From Sycon ciliatum (taxonomy: Eukaryota > Porifera > Calcarea > Leucosolenida > Sycettidae), in the NCBI RefSeq assembly GCF_964019385.1, contig NC_088644.1, forward strand, positions 18,192,358-18,256,357: a DNA stretch of 64,000 bases, written 5' to 3'. Shown here one piece after another: positions 35,809 to 48,078 of this stretch (position 1 is the stretch's first letter; every line of letters begins with the position of its first letter). The notes beneath the pieces are model-generated. The model was given only the letters and a program-made list of their open reading frames with translations. It did not search any database and had not been told where the DNA came from. Position numbers and translations under genes: made by a program.

Positions 35809-35974
35809 AGGTGCCATTCCAGGCAGGGGAGTTTTTGACGTGCTGCTTCGCACTGCAACTTGCCCGCAGTTCCAGTCATGTTTTTGTACAAGTAGTGTCT
35901 GTTGGGTTTATATGGTGCCGGTACAGGATACATGTATAATGGGGTACCAAAGCCAGCTGCTGTCTGTCACCACG

Positions 35975-36090
35975 TAATTGTTGTACATGTGGCTGCGCTT
36001 GTGTCTCTTCGTTGTACATGTGGTTGCACGTGTAGCTCTTTGTCGTACATGTGGCTGCTTTTGTGTCTCTTTGTTGTACATGATGCTGAG
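35975..36090 (+). repeat. about 32-bp tandem repeat
   Basis: Units of TTGTACATGTGGCTGC and TTGTGTCTCTTCG, about 3.5 copies. Confidence 0.85.
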
Positions 36091-36332
36091 TCGTGGTACA
36101 TGCTGCTGCGCTGTTTTTGACTCCTGCGTACATGCGGCTGCACCGTCTTCTGTCCCCGTTGTGTACACACTTGCTCGTCTTGTCCCCGTTGTACGCCTTC
36201 ACTATAATATATTCTGTTGTCTCGTCTTGTCTCAGTGTCAGTCGTTCGTTGTTCGTTGTCAGAGTTAGTTCTTCATCAAACCCGTGACGACATAATCTTT
36301 GCCATTGCACTGCATGCCATCATACAGACATG

Positions 36333-36556
36333 TACTGTAAAAGCCATATAATTATAACGAAGTGCTAACTCTAACGAGTTAACGAGGAGAAATCTGTCGT
36401 TAAAATAGAAATCGTTATACAGAAATCGATACATATACCGTCCTATTGACCGTTGAGAATGAGTGAGAATCGTTACCTTTGGTACACGTAAACTAGTCAA
36501 TTTGGGGAAATCGTTATAATTATATGCGCCTCGTTAGAATAATGGCTTTTACAGTA
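36333..36556. mobile_element. MITE with TACTGTAAAAGCCAT termini
   Basis: The left TACTGTAAAAGCCAT is mirrored by ATGGCTTTTACAGTA. It is 224 bp, with TA ends as in pogo/Tigger or mariner MITEs. The interior is rich in ATCGTTATA and TAACGA. Confidence 0.85.
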
Positions 36557-36947
36557 CGTCACTCCCATGATTTAGGTTTCTTGGCAATGCCTGGTTCCAC
36601 GAGATGTTGTTGCTGCCATGCCCGCCCGTGATCAGTGAGTCATGTAAGTAGATGCGGACAAGCAAAGCACTGCAAGTAACTTAGTTGATATTGCACATTA
36701 AAGGGCTGCTGTGCCCTATCTCTACCCTATCTCTACCAGATGTACTACACCACTATACCAGTGATATCATACGCCTGGGCAAAGCGCAGGAATATAATTA
36801 CGGCAAGTACCCCTGAAAATACGGCACTTCAGAGCCAATGCTTGAGAGAGTCAATGTAAAATCAAATCATTCAACGTACAAGACCTAAAGGCAGCAAGCT
36901 GCAGCATGGTTGAATCACAGCCCTGGACTTCTATTTAGTTCACAGCA

Positions 36948-37161
36948 TACTCTAATTTCAGAAAATTTCGGTGCTCAATATTTTCGGTATGAAAGCAAAA
37001 AGCTAGGTTAGGTGAACAGAAATTTTCGTTACAGAGAAGCAGTTCCCTATTGGATTATGTGTGTTAGTGTTTGTTCAGTGTATTGAAATTTTAGGTATGA
37101 AACAGATGCACCGAAAGTACCGAAAATAAAAGTAAACCGAAAATTTGTGAAATTACAGTAC
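36948..37161. mobile_element. MITE of the TACTGTAATTTCA family, second copy
   Basis: Termini TACTCTAATTTCAGAAA and GAAATTACAGTA. It is homologous over its full length, in inverse orientation, to 12431-12645. Confidence 0.82.
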
Positions 37162-37184
37162 CCCGGTTAAGTTAACTATGGGGT

Positions 37185-37551
37185 TAGGCCGTCATCACAC
37201 TACGTTCTCCGACTCCCGTTTACGTCTACATCTATGGTGAAAAAACCAAAACGGGTGGTCGTGTCATCAGACAGGCACAGTTCTTGACGCGTACACGCAG
37301 TCACGTTTTTGGAGAGATTTGAACGCACGTACATCGAAGTGCAGGGTCGCTCGGAAAAAGGCTGGGGGAGATATGCACGTTCATACAAAAAGTCGTATAC
37401 CCCCCCCCCCCCCTCTCTATACCACGTCTACGTCTCCCGTTTCCTCTGCTCCTGTTTTCACCCCGTATACGGATCATCATGACAACCGACCAAAAACTCC
37501 TTACGTGGACGTAGACGCAGCGCTTCGTACCATGGTGTGATGACAGCCTAA
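37185..37551. mobile_element. MITE with TTAGGC(C/T)GTCATCACAC termini
   Basis: The left TTAGGCCGTCATCACAC is mirrored by GTGTGATGACAGCCTAA. The 367-bp element has inner inverted TACGTCTAC-type motifs. Confidence 0.78.
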
Positions 37552-37660
37552 GCAAGGGAAAAATGTTGAAGCTTGCGACATAATAGTACAGTGGAACCCT
37601 GATAAGACGTAGTCCACGGAAGGGCCGTAGCACCCAATCCAGTCAGTCTGACCATTAAAA

Positions 37661-38018
37661 ATAAAAATTCACGGTTCGCGGCAGACTTGGCTAAAGGTCG
37701 AGTTTTCCGCATCCGTAGGAACGCCACCACCCTTCAAGGATCAAGGGGCAGATGCAGCTCCAAAAGCGGTGGGAGCAGGGAGTAGTATTTTACGACTCCA
37801 TGGGTGGGAGGTGAGTAGATCAGCTCACCAGCAAGTGGTCAAAGACCGAAAATCCCATTCACTGCATCCATGTTTTCCTCGTGCCAGGCCACAAGTTCCC
37901 AATTAACTCTGGGTCGCAGCACGCCTGGAAAAATTCCTTCCGCTTCCTAGCAGGACTTGAACCTGGTACCCTCTGTTTCTCAATCATAGTCTCAGACCAT
38001 CCCACTATGCCTGCCTGT
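37661..38018 (-). mobile_element. tRNA-derived SINE, copy 3
   Basis: Minus-strand GCAGGCATAGTGGGATGGTC, B-box GGTTCAAGTCC, GGGAACTTGTGGCCTGGCAC and TTTTCGGTCTTTGACCAC, ending CCGTGAATTTTTATT. It has a single VNTR unit. Confidence 0.78.
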
Positions 38019-38217
38019 CTGACCATGGCTGCACTACTTTATTTCGAAAAGGTTGACCCACCCAATCCATGCACGCCAGTACATGCAGATTCTAGGTTTG
38101 AAACCAAGCAGTCTCAGATTTAATACTATTCACTCTCCGTTCAAGTATCTCACTTGGCCGAATCACCTGAAACCCCAGTGCTATGGCCCTGCACGGGGAA
38201 CAGCAAGATGTACTTTA

Positions 38218-38864
38218 CAGGGCCGGCGGAACCGGTCAGGCTGGTCCGGCCATGGCCGGACCACTTTCCCAGCTGGATGGTCCATGTAATTCGTGCAAAA
38301 CCGGTGTAAAAAATCCAGAGGTACATGACTCGACTGTACTGCCGACGTGTGATGTGCTTCGAAGTAGCTCAGGACTACGTGACAAGCAGACTGCAGCACG
38401 ACCTCATGAGCTCACCTTCCACCAAAGAAGTACCACCAGTCACTCCTAACGAAATGCTCGCACTAGGCAACATTGGAAGCGAGCGAAAACATCGTACAAG
38501 ACAGAAGAGTCTCGATCGAAAGAGACTCCTCTTTCGATGGAGGGAGTCGATCGTATCGCATACATGGAGAAGTCGACACGAGATCATAGTTACTAAAATC
38601 TTTATAGATCGCTTTTTTACCTATTCCTCACAGACAGTTTTCAATCTCTTGGATGCTACCATCACCGGCACTGTATGGCTTTAATATTATGGAAAAAAGT
38701 AGTTTTTGTGTTCTTTTACTATAATTCTCTGCATTTTCTGGAGCCTCACGAGATGCAAATTCGCCCTATTTCACGTAAATTTTCAATATTTCTCCCGTGG
38801 GACATCCCCCGGACCCCCCTCAAAGGTTGGCTGGACCACTCCCAAACTACTTCCTCCGGCCCTG
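38218..38864. mobile_element. hAT-like non-autonomous element, 5-bp duplication CTTTA
   Basis: Begins CAGGGCCGGCGGAA and ends TTCCTCCGGCCCTG. CTTTA is present on both sides (38213-38217 and 38865-38869). CAGGG-type ends are common in hAT elements, although 8-bp duplications are usual there. No transposase frame. Confidence 0.75.
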
Positions 38865-38869
38865 CTTTA

Positions 38870-39837
38870 TACCGGTAGTAACCAATCCACTTCTAGCCCA
38901 AACATAAGGTTCAATATAGGGCAATCCACCTGTGGCTTGAACAATGCCCATACTATGCAAGTGTACGTCTTGCTAGGGTACGTACCAGGTTTGTTTAACA
39001 GTGGCGCTGATTCTACACGTGTCCATATGGGACCCCCCCCCCACACACACACACACAGTCCACAGTGCTTGGCTAAACCACAACCAACACTACAAACCAG
39101 GGAACCGTAGCATGTAGGGAGATTGCATGAGACCATAGCACGTGAGTGATCTGTTTGCAGTGCTATTAATTCAAGTAGTTAGTTTCATGCACTGGGGGGA
39201 TCATCAGACAGTATGATCGCCAACTGCATGAAACTTGGAAGTCACAGATAAACAGCTCGTCTTCTGTGTGCATACTACTCTGCACTCTGGTTTCATTGAG
39301 CACTCTTTCAAGCAACCTTGGCCCTGATTGCACCCAAAATAGGTATACAAACTAACCTTAGAGGCTTATAAAAGTGGAGTATAACCGAAGTGTAGTCTGG
39401 AGTATATTTATACCAGCCTTCATTCAAGACAAAGGAGAAGGCAGCAGCATTCGGCCCTATACAGATTTTTCATATTAGTATCACGACGTTACATTAATGG
39501 ACTCGGATGGAGAGCCAACGATTAATTTATAAAAATAAAAGTCTCGCCAGTATCGTCATCGACATGCGTGAACATCCGCCAACGTCCTTCACAGCTGAGA
39601 CCTTCAGCTCGTGCTTACCTTGGTTGCGCTCACCTTCCCCTCCTTATATTACTTCTATAACTTAGAACCTTCCAAGTTGGGAGGCTGTTGGAGTGCGCAT
39701 CCAAGATGTGCTAGATGTTAGCCAGTTAGTTGTAGAATGTCAGTGCTGTCGGTCGGTGTCGTGCAATGTTATCGCATGAGCTGATTGTTCAGTAACTGGT
39801 GGTGTTAGTGGACATTATATAGCGTAACTTGTAGTTC
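38870..39837. other. no gene recognised
   Basis: Contains a short CA/C run at 39031-39058. No accepted exon. Confidence 0.35.
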
Positions 39838-40260
39838 CTTGAACTTAGAAGTTGCGACTTCGGCGGTAATTGTCATGAAGTTGATTGTTCCAACTAGGAA
39901 CACACGCTTCTTGCCGAACTTGACACTTGACTGACTCACGACTGCCATCTGGAGCGCATGAGGAGCACGTCGCACTTCCTCTTGGCAAACCTGCAAGAAA
40001 GCACCACCCCCTGCTCAATACACAGTGTTTCAGGGGAATTCACCCCTCATCAGTTGAGCTTGAGTAGGCTGAGGAAGATTGTGCCTGAAAAGCACCACTT
40101 ATATTCTGCTCTCCAGGCCAAACCATCACCAGGGATACAAACTTACAGAGATGCTTTGCTTCCAGCGCGACAAACACCTCGTGAAGCCCCAGGTAGCAGT
40201 GTGAGTCAGAGTCGCTCATGGAGTTGTGCTAAACAGACGTTGAGAGCCAGTATAGCTATT
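39838..40260. repeat. dispersed repeat R1, fullest copy
   Basis: AACTTAGAAGTTGCGACTTC, ACTTGACTGACTCACGACTG, CCTGCTCAATACACAGTGTT and ATCACCAGGGATACAAACTT in order. Related segments lie at 27765-28090, 40320-40645 and 46919-46960. Confidence 0.85.
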
Positions 40261-40319
40261 CACAACGCTGTCACCTCCAACAACTAGTCGCACGTCCGCG
40301 TGAGGGACAACAATACGAA

Positions 40320-40645
40320 CTTAGAAGTTGCGACTTCGGCGGTAACTGTCATGAAGTTGATCGCTCCAACTAGGAACACACGCTTCTTGCCGAACTTGAC
40401 ACTTGACTGACTCACGACTGCCATCTAGCGCACGAGGAGCACGTCGCACCTTCCTCTCCGCAAACCTGCAAGAAAGCACCACTCCTTGCTCAATACACAG
40501 TGTTTCGGGGAATTCACCCCTCATCAGTGTATTGAGCAGGGAGTGGTGCTTTCTTGCAGGTTTGCCGAGAGGAAGGTGCGACGTGCTCCTCGTGCGCTCC
40601 AGATGGCAGTCGTGAGTCAGTCAAGTGTCAAGTTGTAGTTCCTTG
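40320..40645. repeat. R1 copy folded back on itself
   Basis: R1 sequence 40320-40510 is followed by its inverse to about 40635. The arms of about 105 bp (from ACTTGACACTTGACTGACTC) flank a spacer of about 28 bp. Confidence 0.88.
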
Positions 40646-40714
40646 GTCCTTTTTATTTTTTATGATTATACATTATCTTTAGTTTAGTTTTTCACAGTGT
40701 TTTGCACTTGGCTC

Positions 40715-41400
40715 TTTTGCTTAGCCCTAATCTTCGCGCCTCAGGCGCGAGCATTATGCTTACCCTCTCATCTAATGTTCCGCCCACAAGTAGAAAAGGT
40801 GTGTTCAGCGGTCTTCGCTAAACTAGCCTGTTTTGCTCATGGCCGTCGCAATTTATCAGCTACAGCTCGAAGAACTTTCTACTTGTCAATTATACAGTCT
40901 ACTCTAGAATATGCAAGTAATGCGTGTGTGCACTGTTTGAAAACTACCCTATATAACAGGCTTGTAACGGTCAGCCATATTGCGATGAAGAAGGCATTTG
41001 GTTTAGATAGAATGAACCCAACTGCATTAGTTTTACAACGGTGTCATCTGTATTCGTTTGAGCAAAGAGTTAATTTGAAACTATTTATCGTTTTGGTCTA
41101 TCGCTGCTTGTCATCAATTGCTAGCCCCCTCCTTCAGTCACTGTTTCTCCTGCGTCCAGTTGGCCCGCACACAAATGCTCGTACTCGTGGCCAGGATACA
41201 GCTGCCTTAGTATTACCTACTGTACATATAGGGTATGGACTGCGCTCAGTTTCTTTTCTGGCGGCAGGTCGGTGGAACACTCTTCCTCCAAACTGTCGTC
41301 AGGCACAATCTGCTGGTACTTTTGCTCACCTCACAAAGATTCACCTAGGATTCCCTGTAACGAGGCCATGCCTGTTGGGACTTCCCTAGACTACTACTAC
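40715..41400 (+). mobile_element. LINE C-terminal fragment (Jockey/CR1-like)
   Basis: One open frame ending at 41389 shows the post-RT region of Jockey/CR1-type LINEs: RRTFYLSIIQSTLEYASNA, RLVTVSHIAMKKAFGLDRM and, near the end, YGLRSVSFLAAGRWNTLPPN. The RT core is missing (5' truncation). The 3' end CTTCCCTAGACTACTACTAC matches the (CTA)n-tailed fragment at 21715-21838. Confidence 0.78.
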
Positions 41401-41863
41401 CCCTTCGAGTACAAAAGGGGGATTTTCACTATCTTATCCATTCTACTTCGAAGTACAATTCTCCCACCGATGACTGAGAGTTTTATACTCAAAACAGCTG
41501 TACGAAGGAATTCAGTACCAACGGATGTGTCGCTATTCTGGTGGTGTGCTGTGGCAACGTCGTGTCGAGGTCGGCTGGAGAGCACAATTATGGTGTGGCG
41601 GCTCATGAAAAAGCCTCCATTCAACTCCGAAGGCATTATTTTATATTTATTGAGGTTTATACTTGAACAGGCTGTGTTAAAATTCAATTCAATGGGAGTT
41701 TGTAAAAAAAGTGGTATAATGTGCGTTTTGACCCCAGATTTGGAAGTTCCACACAAGATCTGTGGCCTATACAACTAGGGATCACAGGCGTGACCTGCTG
41801 ACTCCAAATTTCGGCCCAGACCAACGTTCCACCACCATCCCCCTCCCCGCACCTCATCAACAT

Positions 41864-42063
41864 ACTGTCGTGGACATGGAAATGCAGTCGCCTGATTAAC
41901 TGGGGCCGGCGCCCTCAGCGCATACAGAACATAGTCATGTTGATCCGATGCGACCAGGGCGCTGCAGCACATAATTATTATGTGTGTACTGCTTGCCCAC
42001 GGCTGCTTGGCCAGTGCCCTGGTGCCGCTAGACGTGTGACCGGATTTCCATGTCCACGACAGT
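41864..42063. mobile_element. 200-bp MITE with ACTGTCGTGGACATGGAAAT termini
   Basis: A perfect 20-bp terminal inverted repeat at both ends. No clear target duplication was seen. Confidence 0.82.
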
Positions 42064-43457
42064 AGTTGGTATGACTCCAGACATGTAATTCAGTTCATGA
42101 TATGTATTGTAACCGAATTTCACCCACCAGTATCTCAGGAGTCCAGTACAGCACCCACAGGCGCTCCTCTCCGTAAGCAACAATTATTAACAGTTACATT
42201 GTACATAGTGACATAGTACAGTAGTAGTTGTTTGACTACCCGTCCATGTATAAAATAATAATTTCGAAGACTGGAGTTTTACTATGCAATCTCGTGCGCC
42301 GAGTTTTCTAGAACTCGAGCCCACAATCCCACACAATCCTTCACAAGACACGTGCCGTGGATAATGATGGTATCCAAACGCCATCGACACAGACACTATC
42401 GCAAGACAATGATGAAAGTCAACCAAATTACCACGCCACTCCTCACTCGCAGTGGAGCGCCTGCGCATACCTCTCCTCGAGCCTTACGAGGCCCCAAACA
42501 CAATCTGTTCTGGTGCGTATCTTTCAGACCTACCGTCTCCATCGTTCTCTTCACAGCTTCAACAAAAACGGTTCTCGAGTTGATAGTGCAGGGCACCCAT
42601 GCCGCGGACCTGTGTCAACAACAAGAAGTTTCACGTAGTGAGATTAGTCAAGCCGCAAAACACGATAGCGTTCCAAGCCGCTCGCCTAAACATCGGACGA
42701 AGTGCACCCACCTAGCTGCATGCACTTGCTGATCGATCTTCTTTCCCTGTCGCAGATCACCTTCTCTGGCCCCACCACGCCAGCCACGACGCTATCGTTC
42801 CCGTTTCAAGAACTCTGGTCTGGATGCGGACGATTTCTACGAACCGGTACGTAACGGGAGAAGTCGGTCACCTGCTTTGTTGCCCTGTTCAACAACGACG
42901 GTCATTACGACTTACGTAGATCTACCAGTACAGGCAGCAACTAAGTACTGTACTACATTGTACTAGTCCTAGTCGATCTACCGAGTACCGTGTGCATTAG
43001 GCATTATTATTACGGCATTTACGGCATTTACTATACTACTTACTACTAGTGCATTACCATGATTACCAGTCATCATTCATGTTCATGTTCCGATGTTCAA
43101 CTAAGATCATCGCCATTCGGACTGGCCATGCTGGGTCGCTGTGGAATGCATGGCACACTGCACTGCACTGCCTTCAAAACAACTGCTGAGTCTGTACTAC
43201 TACTACTAGTACTAGTCTTTGTCGCGTATAGTATGAGTATGACCATGATGACCAGTGATGACTCGTGAGTGACAAGCCTACGCCTACACAGACTGTCACT
43301 GTCAGTCAGAACATGAACAGGCCGGTCATGTCACATACCGGTAATGTGGTAATGCATTGGGCGCTTTCGATTACCATGATTTACACATAAGTCATAACCC
43401 CGTCGTTGTCGTTTACCATTGTATTGTTTACAGTGGTTTACACTGCACTACTGTACT
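42064..43457. other. no gene recognised
   Basis: Rich in short TACTAC/GTACT motifs (42940-43060, 43195-43215). No exon accepted. Confidence 0.35.
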
Positions 43458-43834
43458 CTGGCCCCGGGGAAAATTGCAATTCCGCGGCCGCGTTTTTTTC
43501 CGCGTTTTTTGCAATTTTTTAAAAGACCGCGTTTTCCGCGATTTTCCCGCGTTTTTGAACTTTTTTTGTTGCATTACACGTACACACAGTGCACTGTTCG
43601 GTCAGCAACGTCTCATCGTGGCGGCTTTTTACTCAAATATGACGAGTGCTTACACCAGAGACTTGTAACTGATTGATTTCACTACATACTCACTGAAAAT
43701 TGCCGCACATCAATATTATTCACCGCATATTTACCGCATATTTACCGCAAATTCACCGCAAATTATGCCATATTATGCCGCGTTTTTCCCCGCGTTTTTT
43801 TGCGATTTTTTTCCGCAATTTTCCCCGGGGACAG
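43458..43834 (+). mobile_element. CTGTCC MITE copy C, target duplication TGTACT
   Basis: A 377-bp copy. The left end is mutated to CTGGCCCCGGGG, the right end is GGGGACAG. Perfect TGTACT duplications at 43452-43457 and 43835-43840. Confidence 0.92.
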
Positions 43835-43840
43835 TGTACT

Positions 43841-44865
43841 GCACTGTACTGGTCGCTTCTGGAACTGGGTTTTGTAATTCTCGAATGACCAAAATGTACG
43901 AATTCCGGCCATGTAAACGAACGACAAACATAATAATAATTGGTCGTAAAAAGATAGCACGTACACCCTCGGCCTCGCGCGCACGTCGACCCAGCTTCGC
44001 GTACCGGTCCATCTCGGTGAAGGCTCCATGTCGGCAACAATATTGGGCTTCGCCAGTGAGTTCGATAAAGCTGAACGCGTGTGCGAAAAGACCAACCAAA
44101 ATGATCTGGTCTAAAAGACTGATCAGCTCCCAGCGGAAATTCAACTGCGGCAATTAGCTTTTCGGGAAGACAAAACTCAAAAGTAGCAACTACGGTTGTA
44201 GCCCTGCTTTCGCGCCACACCGGGAGTTTCCCACGGAATTAATTTACCAAGGTTTTCATTGTGTGCCTTTGTGTTATCACTCCCTTAGTATTGACTCCAA
44301 TAGATTTTTGCTATACATGCACATACATGTACATGTACATGTACATAAGCAGTCAAATACATTGTATTCCTGCATAGTTCACTCTTTAATAATAATATCT
44401 TTATTAGGATGACCCAGAGGCTTGTCGCCTATCAAGGGGTTCACCGCTTTGAAGGATGTACATGTACACGTATGAGCTAAAGTGAAAGTAGTGAAAAGTT
44501 GTGCAGCGTGAATGCGTTGGGGAGCACACGGGGGGGGGGGGGGTTATGTACATGGCGTAGGCATACCGGAGAGCGAAGCACTATGTTTGCAAGTGAGTTT
44601 GCGAAGCTCATTCTTGAAAACAATAATGGATGGTTCTGCAGTTAGTCTTGGTGGGAGGCAGTTCCATAAGAGGGAGGTTTGGAAGAGAAACAACGATTTT
44701 GATGTGGTCTTTGCTTTAGGGAGAATAATTTTGTTAGGGCGTCTCGCACTCTGCGTGATATTGAAATGGAATGAAGCTAGGCAACGTCGATACTCCTTAG
44801 GGCTACATGTATAATTGACTGCTTATATTTGACTCCTTTTTAGGGATTGAACACATGCTTTGGTT
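43841..44865. other. no gene recognised
   Basis: ACATGT repeats at about 44318-44345 and a poly(G) run at 44530-44542. Confidence 0.35.
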
Positions 44866-45648
44866 AGTCGTGATAAATCTAATATTGACTTCGTACTTAG
44901 TAGTGGTCAATATAGTTGTGGTCAATATAGTTGTGGTCAATATAGTTGTGGTCAATATAGGAAATAAAACTTATTAAAAGACCTCGGCTTGATTTTATCC
45001 GTTAATTCTGAAGAGAGGGCGGAATTTCTCTATACTAAGTTAGGGTGCGTTCTTAAATTCTCTAGCTTCTAGGAGAAGAAGGAAAGAGAAGTCGAAGAAA
45101 CTGGGACTCTTCAAGAACGGGTCTCGGAGATATTTTGCAGGTGTCAAGCAAAATGAAGCGCCAAAGGGGCCGCGATCTTGAGTGCCACGAGTACACTCAT
45201 GATCAACACGTGGCTTTTAGCCTAGTTCGCATGCGCTGATCCCAAACCGCGGGAATCTCCAAGTAAGTTTCAACCACCTCTACCTCTGAAGCTTGGAGAG
45301 CTTTGGAGAGCCGTTTGGAGAGCCTCCTAAAATTCGGAGAGGATATACTGTAAGAACAGCTCTCGAACCTTTCGGAGAGTCTCCAACTTTTCCGAGAGCA
45401 CCCTAATTCTGGCGTCAGAATTGCACACTCGGTGTGTTACCGATCTGGTCATGCATGATTTGACTCAAGTCAAGGAAGAAGCCTCCCTGGCTTCCAGTGA
45501 TAAGTATTATGTATCTATTATTAAAATATTGACTGAGTACGAGGTCAATATAGGAAATAAAAGCCGAGTAAAGGACCGAGGCGAAGAGGAGGTCTTATTT
45601 CCTATACTGACCAAGTACGAAGTCAATATTTGATTTATCACGACAAAC
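44866..45648. mobile_element. outer inverted-repeat element, nested host
   Basis: Left GTCGTGATAAATCTAATATT then GACTTCGTACTT is mirrored at 45610-45648. A small 15-bp tandem array (AGTTGTGGTCAATAT, about four units, 44920-44960) lies within the left arm. A second element (45040-45405) is inserted inside. Confidence 0.78.
45040..45405. mobile_element. inner MITE with TTAGGGTGC termini
   Basis: TTAGGGTGC at the left and GCACCCTAA at the right; subterminal GGAGAG-rich motifs are repeated in inverted fashion. Confidence 0.6.
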
Positions 45649-45847
45649 AGTCCGTATTTCAAATTCCAGAACGATAACCTCATGAATCCCGGTTTTATGA
45701 TTGCACAACCGTTGCACCACCACCTACTCATGCAGTGACAATGCTGCACTAGGCACCGTTCAACTGCGCAACCGCTAAGCAGTCAATATAAGCAGTCAAT
45801 ATAGCCCTATTAAATGAAGTTGAAGACACCACTGCAGCTGTACTTAT

Positions 45848-45971
45848 GGTTGATAAATATGGTGGTAAAGACACACCTGGCAATATGGCGCTAAACACAC
45901 GCCTGCCCACGCGTATGTTTACCGCCATATTGCCAGGTGTGTCTTTACCACCATATTTACATGTATCAACC
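45848..45971. repeat. compact hairpin
   Basis: The arms GGTTGATAAATATGGTGGTA, AAGACACACCTGGCAATATG and their inverse leave a loop of only about 20 bp. Direct repeats CAATATAGCCCTA occur at 45797-45809 and 45971-45983. Confidence 0.88.
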
Positions 45972-46547
45972 AATATAGCCCTAAGGAGTGAAATATGCAG
46001 GAATATTTGGCTGCTTAGGTACATGTATAGCGAAAATCAATGGGAGTCAATACTAGGGTCCGGCGGATTCTGCCGGCAGAAAAATTGGCAGAATTGCAGA
46101 GTTTACAGAGTTGTCGCAACTCGGAGTTTCTTGCTCAATGCAATCATCAGGCGACTATTACATGCTCAGTGGGACTTGGCCAATAAAGCATAGCCTAGCG
46201 ATAGCTGGTTGGTGTCTGATTCAGCACAGAAAAAATATTGCCATGATGGCCGTGTGGATCATGGGTTGCTTAGCCTCACGTGAGGGATGAGGGTGATGGT
46301 TGCTTTTGTTTGTTCCGTGTGACTAAACATAACATTGGAACGGGGATGCCCTTCATCCACTTTAACGTGTATCACCCACGTACATTGTAGTTCTACGCGT
46401 ACATTGTAGTTCTACGCGTTTCCGTTACGTGGGAACTAAACCTCCCTAGGCAGCCTGTTATAGGCCTAGTAATTATAGTCGCCAGGAAAGCGAGAAGACG
46501 TAACCATGGTAACGTCGTTTCCTGCAACGATTGATCGCCAGCTCCAG

Positions 46548-46912
46548 CTGTCCCCGGGGAAAATTGCGGAAAAAAATCGCAAAAAACGCGGGGGAAAACG
46601 CGGCATAATATGGCATAATTTGCGGTGAATTTGCGGAAAATATGCGGTGAATAATATTGATGTGCGGCAATTTTCAGTGAGTATGTAGTGAAATCAATCA
46701 GTTACAAGTCTCTGGTGTAAGCACTCGTCATATTTGAGTAAAAAGCCGCCACGATGAGACGTTGCTGACCGAACAGTGCACTGTGTGTACGTGTAGTGCA
46801 ACAAAAAAGTTCAAAAAACGCGGGAAAATCGCGGAAAACGCGGTCTTTTAAAAAATCGCAAAAAACGCGGAAAAAAACGCGGCCGCGGAATTGCAATTTT
46901 CCCCGGGGACAG
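46548..46912 (-). mobile_element. CTGTCC MITE copy D, target duplication CTCCAG
   Basis: A 365-bp copy, inverted relative to A-C, with perfect CTCCAG duplications at 46542-46547 and 46913-46918. It lies within or beside R1 sequence (AACATCACCAGGGATAC at 46924). Confidence 0.93.
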
Positions 46913-46999
46913 CTCCAGGCACAAACATCACCAGGGATACTCTTCGTTTCCAGCGCGACCGTTGAAACTATTTTATCAAGACTGTACATCAGGTACATT

Positions 47000-47552
47000 A
47001 GGCCACCTAGAATTAATTCGTTGTTTCGGGTCACTTCACTCATCCGTACCAGGGTCGGTCGGTCGGGTTTATTTTTTATTTTATTTTATTTTTTATTTTG
47101 GTTACGTCCATGTGCATACATGTACATCGAATAGCTTTTGTCCATCTAGCCAGTCGATCAAATCTGACTGTAGTGTAGACAATCGGCAGCGCAGTCATGG
47201 TCCCATCAGATCCAGGTCCCCTCCAGGACCAGATCTTGGCCTCGCTGGCAAACGAGTCTGACGAGCAGCTCTCACCTTGAAAACTTCTGTAAATAGCGAC
47301 AAGGTGGCGGAGCTGATGCTGTTTCAGGACCGATTGCGGATCGGAGATAGAAGACAACGTCATCACCAAGCACCTGTCATTTGGCTAGCCATGACCATTG
47401 ATGACTGCTTCTGAGGGCGATATCTGGACATTAGGGTCGCGTGTGTACATAGTCTAGTCTGTACATTTGCATCCACTATAAAAAAAAACATTTTGCGGTC
47501 GGGTGAAAAAAGACGGTCGGTCGGGTGACCCGAAACAACGACTGGATGGCCT
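47000..47552. mobile_element. inverted-repeat element with AGGCCA...GTTTCGGGTCAC ends
   Basis: Left AGGCCACCTAG then TCGTTGTTTCGGGTCAC, mirrored by GTGACCCGAAACAACGACTG then GATGGCCT at the right. Confidence 0.65.
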
Positions 47553-48078
47553 CATGTAAATCATTTTTTTCTGTTTTCTAGTACTCAGTAGCTTGGCCAT
47601 GCAGCATTGCATGCAGGCTAGCTAGCTAGCCGGCTGTTGTTGTAGCATGCAGTTCACAGATGCAAGGATGACACAATCACAGCGAAGAGCAAGAGCTAGC
47701 TAGAGTAGAGGTGGGACGCTAGAGTAGAGGAAACAAAAAAAACCTTGAACGCCAGGGACCAAGCTGACAACAATGGTCAGGTCGGTAAAAATAGCTCTGC
47801 AGAAGCACTTTCTTTTATTTGTATTTTTATTTTTTAGACCCTATGGCCAGTATGGGCTATGGCATACCGGTAATAGCATGCGTCTAGCTAGATAGATAGA
47901 CTATAATCTGATCATATACTCGAGTCATGACATGAGCTCGGTGGATCGTGGACGCGTCGACGTCGTCGTATGTGCATTGTGCAACTCTCCTTATTTTTTC
48001 ATCTGATCGAGGGTAGTCTACGGGTCGCGTGACTCGTGTCCACATGTCTTTTCTGATCTACCGACGTTACATCACACT

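Noticed and set aside
40697-41389. Host gene
   Set aside because: The peptide is the C-terminal region of a LINE polyprotein.
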